The translations under genes and the position numbers were made by a program. Positions 15,789 to 23,363 of a stretch of DNA of 64,000 bases are shown here, piece after piece (the first letter of the stretch is position 1; every line of letters starts with the position of its first letter). The notes beneath the pieces are model-generated. The model did not search any database, was not told the origin of the DNA, and worked only from the letters and a program-made list of their open reading frames with translations. This stretch comes from Pedobacter sp. B4-66. GTDB taxonomy: Bacteria > Bacteroidota > Bacteroidia > Sphingobacteriales > Sphingobacteriaceae. The DNA lies in assembly GCF_018492665.1 (NCBI RefSeq), contig NZ_JAFVME010000017.1, positions 62,001-126,000 of the forward strand, written 5' to 3'.

Positions 15789-18623
15789 TCATTTCTTGTC
15801 TTTCCCTTTCTTTCCAAACTGTCTCGGATAGTAAGATATAGTGGCCATAAAATATTGCTTCAGCACATTCTGTGTCCCTATGGTAAAACTATTGGCATTG
15901 CCATAATTGATCACACTGGTGTTCTGGTGTAAAAGATCCAGTGCGGAGAATTTAAATTCTGCGTTATTGCCTTTAAGAAAGCGATAAACCGCACTGGCAT
16001 TCCAGATGGTAAAATTGATGTCGTCGGCTATAGAGGACGAATTCTTGTTGAAAGTTACATTGCTGTTCAGCGTAAATCTTTTGGTTACATTATAACTACT
16101 GCTCAGCGTAGTACCCATATTTGTACCGCTGTATTCGGTATTAAACGCCTCCTGTTTGGAATGCGAGGTATTGTAAGACTGTCCAAATGCAACAGCCAGG
16201 TAGCTTTTGTAGGTATAATTGATATTGACGTTTGTATAGGTGTTCAGATTGGTCGAAAAAGTAAAAACACTGTTGGTATATCCGGGGTTTTTATTTGCAT
16301 TGAAGTTACTGCTCAGACTCAGCTGAAGTTCTGAAGACTTCAGCTTGTACGCCTTTCTGATGTTGCCATAACCGTTGATGTATTTGTGTCCGTTTGCGTT
16401 AACCAGGTATACCGTACGCCTGTTTTGTTCATCTATCAACAAACTATCTACAATATTATTGGCAATCAGACCTGCGTTGATACCCACGTAATAATTGAGG
16501 GTATTTTTACTTCGCTGGTCATTACTGTCGAACCTAAAAGACAATTCCCGCTGCACCCCTTCTTTCAAGTTAACATTGCCCCTTTGCAGGTAGTACAGGT
16601 TGGTGCTGTCCGTGAGCGGTGCCATCTGATTGATATTAGGTATATTGATCTTCGTAGAGTAACTAAGATCATAGCTTCTTGAAGTTTCCCCATATTGGTG
16701 ATTGTAGAAACTAAGGCCGGCATCAGGAGCAAATCTGCTGTAGTTGCGTTTTAGGTTTTGAAATGACCGGTCAGATTTATTGTCCTGGCTAATCAATAGT
16801 TGTTTGGGATGAAACCGGATAGTAAATGATTTATAATAGCGGTTAGACAAGCTTTTCTGAAAAGATTTTTCTATTTTTAGTCCTGGTGTTTCCTCGATCA
16901 AGTTAGTGCGGATCTGGTTGTCCAAATAAGCATTTGTTTTGTATACATTAGTCAGAGTGTCCAGATCCTGTACCCTGTTGATGTTTTTATCCGAGTTGAG
17001 CACCAGTTTATTGGTGAGGTTAAAGTTTAATCTGGAGTAGTTCTTACTGCCAAAAATTAACCTTTTTACATCCGGTATTGTCAAATTAAATTCCTGTCTT
17101 AAACCATCTGAGCTAGTATTGTACTTTCTGTTAAACTTCTGATTGGAAGCTGTGCCGGTAAATGATTTAAACTCGGTGATGTTCAACCGCTCACTTTCGT
17201 TATTGTAAGTATTCAAGCTGTATTCGGCATTAAACCCCCTAAACCGTGTTTTGGGGGTAATAATGTATGGAGAATACTGATACTGACCGCTAAACCTGAA
17301 ACTTTTGTTGTAGTTATTGCTGGTATTTAACGAGTTGTTGGTACTGGTCAGCACATCCTCCACATTGGTAGAACTACGGAAAGTTTGGTTATTGTTTTCT
17401 CCCCGGTCGAATTTTACTTCCTGAAAAAATTCTAAATTATGACCTTTTTTGGCATACTCATAATAGGAATCAAACTTTTGTGTCGTGTTGGAAGATTCAT
17501 TGATGGTCTGGTTCTTCTCGATCACCTTGTCAGTGCTGTTAACAGAGGTCGTAGTTTTGAAATCAGACAGGTAGTCGGTGTTCCTGTCCTGCAAAAAGTA
17601 ATTGGACTTTAATGTGCTTTTGAGTTCGTAGGTTGGTTTTTCTATGAAATTGTAACTGAAGTTAGCTCCTAGTGCACTGGGCCGGGAGATGCCTTCGGCC
17701 CTAAAATCAGGCTGATATTCCACATTGGTACCCACCCCCTTAAACGTGCTGTTGGACATGAGGTCGCCAGTGTTGTCTGCAATCTTATTGATGTTATTAA
17801 TGGCCCCCACCACAGCAAGTTGCATTTTTGGGGTAAACATATTGATGCTGCCATCGGTCTCAAACCGGTTGTTGGTACCATAACCAAAACCAATCTTACC
17901 AAAAAAGCCTATGTCCTTTCCCTTTTTGAGCTTAATGTTCATTTCCAGTGTAGAATCTACCCTGCTGGCACTTCCCTGGTTCCTTGACGTGTTATATACC
18001 TGTATTTTTTGAACAGAATTCTTGGCCAGGTTTTGAGTGGCTAGCTTCATGTCGCCTCCAAAAAAGGATTTTCCGTTTACCAGCAGATTTTTGACTTCTT
18101 TGCCATTGACGGTGATCTTCCCGTCGCCCCACAGCGTAATGTTTGGGATCATTCTCAGTAAATCTTCTACCACAGCATTGCTGTCCAGCTTAAAGGCGGC
18201 AGCGTTAAATTCAAGCGTATCTCCATTCATGCTGATCGGCGGCACAGAGATGACCACATCATTCAGCATGACATCCCTTTTGGTTGCTATAATGGTTTGG
18301 AGATCAATCTTATTTTTGTCGGCAGGTATCGTAAACTGTTTTCTGGAAGTCATGTAGCCCACATGGCTGACATCAAGTCTCAAAGGAAGATTGACGGGAA
18401 GATTTTTAAAGTTAAATTCACCGTAGTTATTGGTGACCTGATAACTAAGCAAAGTACTGTCTGCTGCTTTATACACAGAAATGGTGGCCGATTTAAGGAC
18501 ATAATTTTGCGCGGTATCCCTCACCAGGCCTTTTACGCTTCCCGGATTGACTTGTTGCGCACGGAGTGTAATACAGGTAATACTCAGCAAAAATGCCAGA
18601 GTTAGCTTTGTTAATTTAGACAT
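15789..18623 (-). CDS. Outer-membrane beta-barrel protein with CarboxypepD_reg-like domain
   Basis: A 944-residue protein: signal peptide, CarboxypepD_reg-like domain at about residues 27-110, plug-like region at about 130-230 (ITVNGKEVKNLLVNGKSFFG), and a long C-terminal barrel rich in Asn, Ser and aromatic strands. It is the TonB-receptor-like outer-membrane family of Bacteroidota, distinct from SusC as it lacks the SusC signature and a SusD partner. It lies seven bases after a propeller gene and forms a two-gene unit with it. Both are visibly richer in G+C than the genes around, suggesting acquisition. Ligand unknown. Confidence 0.85.
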   Translation of the reverse strand: MSKLTKLTLAFLLSITCITLRAQQVNPGSVKGLVRDTAQNYVLKSATISVYKAADSTLLSYQVTNNYGEFNFKNLPVNLPLRLDVSHVGYMTSRKQFTIPADKNKIDLQTIIATKRDVMLNDVVISVPPISMNGDTLEFNAAAFKLDSNAVVEDLLRMIPNITLWGDGKITVNGKEVKNLLVNGKSFFGGDMKLATQNLAKNSVQKIQVYNTSRNQGSASRVDSTLEMNIKLKKGKDIGFFGKIGFGYGTNNRFETDGSINMFTPKMQLAVVGAINNINKIADNTGDLMSNSTFKGVGTNVEYQPDFRAEGISRPSALGANFSYNFIEKPTYELKSTLKSNYFLQDRNTDYLSDFKTTTSVNSTDKVIEKNQTINESSNTTQKFDSYYEYAKKGHNLEFFQEVKFDRGENNNQTFRSSTNVEDVLTSTNNSLNTSNNYNKSFRFSGQYQYSPYIITPKTRFRGFNAEYSLNTYNNESERLNITEFKSFTGTASNQKFNRKYNTSSDGLRQEFNLTIPDVKRLIFGSKNYSRLNFNLTNKLVLNSDKNINRVQDLDTLTNVYKTNAYLDNQIRTNLIEETPGLKIEKSFQKSLSNRYYKSFTIRFHPKQLLISQDNKSDRSFQNLKRNYSRFAPDAGLSFYNHQYGETSRSYDLSYSTKINIPNINQMAPLTDSTNLYYLQRGNVNLKEGVQRELSFRFDSNDQRSKNTLNYYVGINAGLIANNIVDSLLIDEQNRRTVYLVNANGHKYINGYGNIRKAYKLKSSELQLSLSSNFNANKNPGYTNSVFTFSTNLNTYTNVNINYTYKSYLAVAFGQSYNTSHSKQEAFNTEYSGTNMGTTLSSSYNVTKRFTLNSNVTFNKNSSSIADDINFTIWNASAVYRFLKGNNAEFKFSALDLLHQNTSVINYGNANSFTIGTQNVLKQYFMATISYYPRQFGKKGKDKK

Positions 18624-18629
18624 GGAGCG

Positions 18630-19877
18630 TTAGTTTTTCTTTGGCTTTAATTTGATGATTACCGGGTTGCTTTTCTTGTTCTGTGTTTTAAAAAATTGTG
18701 TTAAAACGGCATCGTACTTCCTGTTTTTTTCTTCATTCTGTTCTTTAGCCGTAAACATTGTCAAAGAAGAATAACTCGTATAAAAATATTCGGGGTTAAC
18801 GATCAGAAAACCCTTGTTGGTAAAGTCGTATTGAGAGGCTAAATCAGTTACAGGCAGGAATTGGGATATAGAATCGGGTTCAATGTCTGCTATTGAAGTC
18901 AGTTCAGTTGTTTTCAGGTTGTAGATAAAAGCCTTTTTCTCATCGCGGCTCCAGTTGAAGTTTCTGACCTGGAAATACAGATTATTGAAATGCAGATAAC
19001 TGTTTGTCATCTCATAAAAAGCATCCCTGTTTTTCTCATAGTAATCAAATGCTTTCCCTTTGTAAACTGGGTTGGTACCATAGTCCATCGGCAGGGAATT
19101 TGCCGCCGGGAAAAATATCTGATAGGCCAAGGAAAGCTTGCTGGAAGTTAGTTTATAAATATTATACTGGTAATTCTTGATGAATAGAAATTCATCAGGA
19201 TTACCGTAGTCGTATACGCGCCCGCCATGCCACCTGTCATCACCCTTACGGTCTTCGGTTTTGTAAGAAAAATAACTTTCTACTCTTTTATTGTCTTTAA
19301 TCAGGCTCAAATAATAGTAAGTGCTGTCTTTTTCGTCCTTTTCCAGGAAATTCTGATCGATCACTGTGCCATCGCTGAACTTTTTATAGTTGGTATAGTT
19401 TTTCTCTTTAGGTACAGGCACTTTTTTGATGAGCTTACCGGAAAAATCAAAATAATATACTTGTTTGCCCGCCCTTATCTGGATGGTCTGCTTATCATCC
19501 TCTTTGACGATATTGAAGCCATAAAAACTTTGATCCTTTACATCCGGATCTTTTTCAAACTTGCTGGCATTGATTTTTGCTACGTATTTGCCAGCTTTAG
19601 TAAATATCAGCACTGCTTTAGTTTCTCCATCGTAAACCACATAATGCTCATCGGTCATTTTAAGTTGTTGAATAGCTCCAAAAAGGCTTTCCTTGGTGGT
19701 TTCCAGTGGCGTGAAGGTAACTTCATCAAAGAATTGAGAGACCGCTGCACCCCTGGCAGCCAAAGGGTCAATACGGAGGGTTGTCATTTGAGAACTGTCG
19801 ACTTTACTGGCCTGGCCCATTATTTGGCCATAAGAGAGAATGCAGGTTATTAAACTGCAGAGAGCGAATTTTAACAT
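18630..19877 (-). CDS. Secreted 6-bladed beta-propeller protein
   Basis: A 415-residue protein with a signal peptide (Ser-Tyr-Gly-Gln-Ile-Met-Gly-Gln). The start VTFTPLETTKES and repeated YVVYDGET/VLIFTKAGKYVAKI-type blades match the Bacteroidota 6-bladed propeller (BF2992/NHL-like) family. These are usually encoded next to outer-membrane receptors, as here, where the barrel gene follows by seven bases. Probably a surface or periplasmic partner of the barrel. No catalytic residues can be named. Confidence 0.78.
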   Translation of the reverse strand: MLKFALCSLITCILSYGQIMGQASKVDSSQMTTLRIDPLAARGAAVSQFFDEVTFTPLETTKESLFGAIQQLKMTDEHYVVYDGETKAVLIFTKAGKYVAKINASKFEKDPDVKDQSFYGFNIVKEDDKQTIQIRAGKQVYYFDFSGKLIKKVPVPKEKNYTNYKKFSDGTVIDQNFLEKDEKDSTYYYLSLIKDNKRVESYFSYKTEDRKGDDRWHGGRVYDYGNPDEFLFIKNYQYNIYKLTSSKLSLAYQIFFPAANSLPMDYGTNPVYKGKAFDYYEKNRDAFYEMTNSYLHFNNLYFQVRNFNWSRDEKKAFIYNLKTTELTSIADIEPDSISQFLPVTDLASQYDFTNKGFLIVNPEYFYTSYSSLTMFTAKEQNEEKNRKYDAVLTQFFKTQNKKSNPVIIKLKPKKN

Positions 19878-20060
19878 AAAGGCGTCATTTGGTTTCTTAA
19901 ATATATTAATTTTCAGAAAACAAATGATTTTATATGAAGTTCAGCCTCTGTTTTTAACACTAATTAACATTCAGACAAAATACCTGGTCCTGCTCATATG
20001 GAAATCTTTGTGATCGCAAAAAAGGCCAGAACAATTTGAATTGTACCCATTGATTTTTTG

Positions 20061-20094
20061 TTGCAATAAATAGACATAAATAGTCGTAAATTTG
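20061..20094 (+). promoter_or_regulatory. Bacteroidota sigma-A promoter, TTG-N23-TAAATTTG
   Basis: TTG at 20061-20063 and an exact TANNTTTG match at 20087-20094, with a 23-base spacer, within the 17-23 range described for Flavobacteriia. It reads into the integrase-like fragment starting about 25 bases on, suggesting the fragment is the relic of a once functional gene. Confidence 0.6.
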
Positions 20095-20116
20095 TGGCTG
20101 TTTACTAGAAACTTAA

Positions 20117-20362
20117 TCACATATCAGGGTAACCGATAACCGCAGCTCTAAATATTTCGCTCTTCCATATTCGTATGACGAAACGAAGTATAAAAAGATT
20201 GTTGAGGGCAAGTATTTGACCACAACTGACGACAAGAAAGCACAAGATGCTGCGGAACTTGGAGCAATTAAAGCCCTTACTGATGCCGGTGTTTTAAAAC
20301 CATACTTATCCAAAGCAGAGGCTTATAGATCGATGGCTGAAAGAAAACCTATTAGTTCCTGA
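20117..20362 (+). pseudogene. Integrase-like N-terminal fragment
   Basis: An open frame of 81 codons with no start codon; the frame is closed by TAA at 20114-20116. The peptide begins with IRVTDNRSSKYFALP, then a Lys/Glu/Ala-rich helical stretch. This resembles the arm-binding domain of Bacteroidota tyrosine recombinases, where an RVT-x-NR-x-x-YF strand precedes helices. No core domain with the Arg-His-Arg-Tyr residues follows. The promoter right before it and the missing start support a decayed gene. The likeness is by eye and could be wrong. Confidence 0.4.
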
Positions 20363-20499
20363 AAAGGATGGTGATGGTGGTGCAAAAATAAGGTAAGCAA
20401 GATAAGACTTGAAGTACTAGCCAAAACGTCAAATCGCGTTTCTTGGTTCAAGAGCTTTAGAACAGATCAATTTCACAAATAATCAGCAATAATTATAAA

Positions 20500-20700
20500 T
20501 TATTTAATAGCAACAACAGGTTCAGATGGTCCTTGATCAGGAGAAATAGAATATTCAATTACAAGCTTCTTACCTTCTATATCTGCCCTTTCAAGCAATT
20601 CATAAACGCGATCTGCATCAACGTATAGTGCAGTCATCAGCACCTGTGAATAATCGTCTTTCTTCTTCGGGTATCTCTTTAATAGCTCTTGTCCAGTCAT
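20500..20700 (-). CDS. Small hypothetical protein
   Basis: A 66-residue protein from the ATG at 20700; an upstream in-frame TTG at 20715 would add five residues. It begins MTGQELLKRYPKKKDDYSQV and is charged, with no signal peptide or membrane segment, and helical in the middle (VDADRVYELLERADIEG). I recognise no domain. It stands alone in an AT-rich island and runs opposite to its neighbours. The codon pattern and sharp ends suggest a real gene. Confidence 0.55.
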   Translation of the reverse strand: MTGQELLKRYPKKKDDYSQVLMTALYVDADRVYELLERADIEGKKLVIEYSISPDQGPSEPVVAIK

Positions 20701-20715
20701 TTTATTCTTATTCAA

Positions 20716-20999
20716 GAATTGAAATTTAATTTGTAATTATACAACAACAAATACAAACACAAAATATTGCTATTTTTTTTAGTAATTTTGCTTTGCAATT
20801 TTTTAGGGGAAAGGATGAAAGCGATGCAATTCTGGATAGATTGCGAGATGCTGGATGGATTGATTATACAATGAAGATATTTTGTACCACATTAAGATAC
20901 AATAGGTTATAAAATCGACACGTAACATTTCTATTTAATTAACGAACTAAGCGATAAACAAAATAAAAAAACTCTATCATTGTAATAAAATATATTTTA
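20716..20999. other. AT-rich gap, no assigned gene
   Basis: 284 bases between divergent small genes. There is a short plus-strand open frame ending at about 20912 (C-terminal part DAILDRLRDAGWIDYT) with no clear start, possibly a decayed gene end. Nothing else can be assigned. Confidence 0.4.
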
Positions 21000-22211
21000 A
21001 TGAAAAGAATAGCTCTCAATCTAATCGTAGCATGCTCAGTCTTAATTTTTAGCTGCACCAAACAAGGATCTGTTGCTTCGGAAAAAGAAAAACCAAAGGA
21101 AGAAAAACCAAAAGAAGAAACAAACGTTCCTTCAATTCCAGATGGCCCAGTATTTCCCGCATTCTCAGGGAAAATAGAAATTAAAGTTACTTTCAACAAT
21201 AACCCTATATCTGCCACCACCAGCATTCCTAACTTGAAATACAATAAAGGAAAGGCAATACTTATGGAGTTTGATGACTCCGCTTTAACGGTGGTTACAG
21301 CTTATGAGAAACTATCAAATACTTATTATACGGATGGAGCTGGTAACAAGAAAAACTACAATGTAGGTTTAGCTGTTAATGGTAGAAATCAATACCATGA
21401 CAAGGAGATAGGGTTCTATACTGGTTATGCTGCGACATACGCCCAAAGACTCCCTTTGATAGTTAAAGGGATGGATATTATGAATCACTCTTTTTACCAT
21501 GAAGAAAAAGGTAATTTCAACAATGGTAAAGATCGTGATAAGAACATCAAGGACTTAGATGCACTGATATTGTTAAATCAAGGGTATAAAATGAATACCC
21601 TGATTGTTCCAACTAACTTTGTAGGATTTCAAACTGCTTCTGCTGATTTCGGCTATATCGGAGGCGCATCGCAAGGGACATTCGATAAATTCGAGCAAAT
21701 TGGAAAGTACACTCCCAAGGCTAAGCTAAGCGACATAAAGCCTTTTGACTATTTAGCCATCAGAAGAGGGTTCTCCGATAATTGGTCTAATGATGGTTCA
21801 CAATGGAACCTGTCCAACGATTTATTTGCCGACGATTCTTTCGACTTTTTTGAAATCGGCACACACGGATTGAAAGACGAAGACGCTGTTAAAAACTTTA
21901 ATGACTGGATAGACGACATTACCTTGAAAGCTAAGGACAACATGATTTTCTGTAGCCTAAGAGAATTCTTGGAATACCAATACATCAAAGATCACGTTAC
22001 AAAAACCCAAACAGTTGATGGCAACACATTAACGATTACACTTGATTATTCAACAGTTGCCAATAAAAACATATCATGGTATGATCTTTCATTATTAGTT
22101 AATTCTGACAAGGCTATTTCTGGCGTAAGTATTAACAATACGGACTTCGCATTATCGTTCAATAAAGACACTAAACTAATCAATATAGCGAAGCGTAAGA
22201 TTAAGTGGTAG
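21000..22211 (+). CDS. Lipoprotein resembling polysaccharide deacetylase (NodB fold)
   Basis: A 403-residue protein with a lipobox ending at Cys19 (LIFSC) and a charged Lys/Glu/Pro linker at about residues 25-45. The core shows LMEFDDS near residue 91, where deacetylases have TFDDG, and MNHSFYHE near residue 160, where they have the NHS-x-x-H metal site. The Asp-Asp and His-x-x-x-His metal ligands could be intact although the surroundings are divergent. A C-terminal beta domain follows from about residue 330. It would act at the cell surface on an acetylated or other ester/amide sugar. Isolated in the AT-rich island, so possibly acquired. Confidence 0.6.
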   Translation: MKRIALNLIVACSVLIFSCTKQGSVASEKEKPKEEKPKEETNVPSIPDGPVFPAFSGKIEIKVTFNNNPISATTSIPNLKYNKGKAILMEFDDSALTVVTAYEKLSNTYYTDGAGNKKNYNVGLAVNGRNQYHDKEIGFYTGYAATYAQRLPLIVKGMDIMNHSFYHEEKGNFNNGKDRDKNIKDLDALILLNQGYKMNTLIVPTNFVGFQTASADFGYIGGASQGTFDKFEQIGKYTPKAKLSDIKPFDYLAIRRGFSDNWSNDGSQWNLSNDLFADDSFDFFEIGTHGLKDEDAVKNFNDWIDDITLKAKDNMIFCSLREFLEYQYIKDHVTKTQTVDGNTLTITLDYSTVANKNISWYDLSLLVNSDKAISGVSINNTDFALSFNKDTKLINIAKRKIKW

Positions 22212-22244
22212 TCTTAAATGTACGGTGATAAGGTTGGTTTTCGT

Positions 22245-22252
22245 TATATTTG
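22245..22252 (+). promoter_or_regulatory. -7 element before the 62-residue gene
   Basis: TATATTTG matches TANNTTTG exactly and ends 24 bases before the ATG at 22277. No TTG lies at the standard distance upstream. Confidence 0.45.
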
Positions 22253-22276
22253 ATAGGCTTACGCAACTTTATAATT

Positions 22277-22465
22277 ATGAAATTTGCAATCAAAAATCCA
22301 ACTAGATTTAAAAAGGTGTTAGATCAGGTTTGTCTTGATTTAAAAATCGATTTCCCCTATCAACAAAGAATTGAAATGGTAGGCAGTGTAGAAATTATCC
22401 ATTTTGACGATTCTTTTGCTAATAAGTTAACACCTGAGGCAAAACAAAGACTCATGGAGCACTAA
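22277..22465 (+). CDS. Small hypothetical protein
   Basis: A 62-residue protein from the ATG at 22277; a TTG at 22250 is in frame but overlaps the -7 element, so the ATG is preferred. It starts MKFAIKNPTRFKKVLDQV and is a soluble, charged, mixed alpha/beta protein with no family I recognise. It is 65 bases after the deacetylase-like gene and has its own -7 element, so it may be transcribed separately. Confidence 0.5.
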   Translation: MKFAIKNPTRFKKVLDQVCLDLKIDFPYQQRIEMVGSVEIIHFDDSFANKLTPEAKQRLMEH

Positions 22466-22507
22466 ATCAACAGGATTTCATCTTCTATCTAGATTCAAAT
22501 TTGTTTT

Positions 22508-22612
22508 ATGCCTAATCCTTCCATGCCCGGCCCATCCAGGATATCAAGAATTATTTTCATTGTTATTATTCTATCAGTTTCTTTGTTGTTAAGCTATTTT
22601 CTAGGTGAATAG
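22508..22612 (+). CDS. Possible 34-residue single-span membrane peptide
   Basis: ATG to TAG gives a Pro/Ser-rich N-terminus (MPNPSMPGPS) followed by a hydrophobic segment of about 18 residues (RIIFIVIILSVSLLLSYF). Such a hydrophilic-then-membrane layout is plausible for a small membrane protein, but length alone cannot exclude chance. No clear ribosome binding site. Confidence 0.25.
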   Translation: MPNPSMPGPSRISRIIFIVIILSVSLLLSYFLGE

Positions 22613-22934
22613 ATTATGATTGATTTTTTTACCTATATTTTTATTGATATTCTTGGAGGTAGCATCCAATGAACGATTAAAAAGCTATTCTTCAAGGTTA
22701 AAAGGAGAAAGAAGAGTTAGACTCGCTACTCCTTTATTTTTGGTTTGATTATTGTTTCCTGTTAATTATTATATGGAATTTTTAGCTGAAATCTTATTTA
22801 ACTGTGGCGTCGACATAATCATAGATTGGTTAGGGAGACTTTTTAATGATTCAAAGTAGAACACAACTGGCTTAGGATTACACTCAATCAAACCAAACCT
22901 TTCAGCCAGTCTAAACATTGTTTTAAATATCCTT

Positions 22935-22973
22935 AGTGTTGCTAAGCCTTATCATTGCGAAAAACGCAACACT
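22935..22973. repeat. Nested inverted repeats
   Basis: AGTGTTGC (22935-22942) and GCAACACT (22966-22973) are perfect complements. Inside lie the alternative hairpins CTTAG-TGTTG-CTAAG and TTGCG-AAAAA-CGCAA. The set could be a terminator or element end. Confidence 0.4.
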
Positions 22974-23260
22974 TTATAGGATTGAAATACAATTATTCTA
23001 ATGAAAACACAATAAAACGTGAGACGTTGTAAAAAAATCACCAATAGTCAACTACCCTAGGTTAGACCTTGATTGAATAATCGGCAGTTAGTCAGTGGTG
23101 TCATTAAGTTCTGGTTAGCATCAAACGCAAAGATTAATCTAATCCGCGTCAAAATGGCCGATATACATGAGGGTAAATGTTTGGAACTCAAAAAACACGA
23201 ACAATTCTATACCTCTGTTTTTTGTTACCTTAAATAAACATAAATGTTTGTAAATAGTAG

Positions 23261-23268
23261 TAAATTTG
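23261..23268 (+). promoter_or_regulatory. -7 element in the ahcY leader
   Basis: TAAATTTG matches TANNTTTG exactly, 95 bases before the ahcY ATG. The stretch TAAATAGT-x-GTAAATTTGT before it closely repeats the promoter at 20087, but no TTG is at the standard spacing; AATGTTTG at 23243-23250 is a second, weaker candidate. Confidence 0.45.
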
Positions 23269-23363
23269 TACCAATGTTATAGAATTGTTGGCACATCGGC
23301 GTGCACAAACAAACAAAAAACACAAATAAACAGCTGTATATTAGCAACTTAATAATCTTAAAT

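Larger units (their letters stand above)
19878..20499. other. AT-rich gap holding a promoter and an integrase-like gene fragment
   Basis: No intact gene. It contains a promoter at 20061-20094 and a decayed reading frame at 20117-20362, listed separately. The rest (19878-20060 and 20363-20499) shows nothing I can assign. Base composition drops sharply compared with the propeller gene just before. Confidence 0.6.
22466..23363. other. 898-base AT-rich region with short open frames and hairpins
   Basis: No gene above 60 codons. Short open frames include a 34-codon membrane-like peptide (22508-22612), an 18-codon and a 28-codon hydrophobic peptide (22616 and 22773), and a minus-strand 49-codon frame at 22769-22918 whose start (FRLAERFGLIECNP) recalls the hinge of tyrosine recombinases. 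Inverted repeats lie at 22935-22973. The ahcY promoter and leader occupy the last 110 bases. It reads as remnants of a mobile element. Confidence 0.45.

Noticed and set aside
19227..19853. A 208-codon open frame on the plus strand
   Set aside because: It is fully antisense to the propeller gene, hydrophobic without family motifs, and the minus-strand gene has a signal peptide and recognisable blades.
23301..23363. Upstream ATG extending ahcY by 21 residues
   Set aside because: The extension is Asn/Lys/Thr-rich without homology to the family; the usual N-terminus begins near the ATG at 23364.
23269..23363. SAH or SAM riboswitch upstream of ahcY
   Set aside because: The leader is A-rich and I see no paired elements or conserved riboswitch core.
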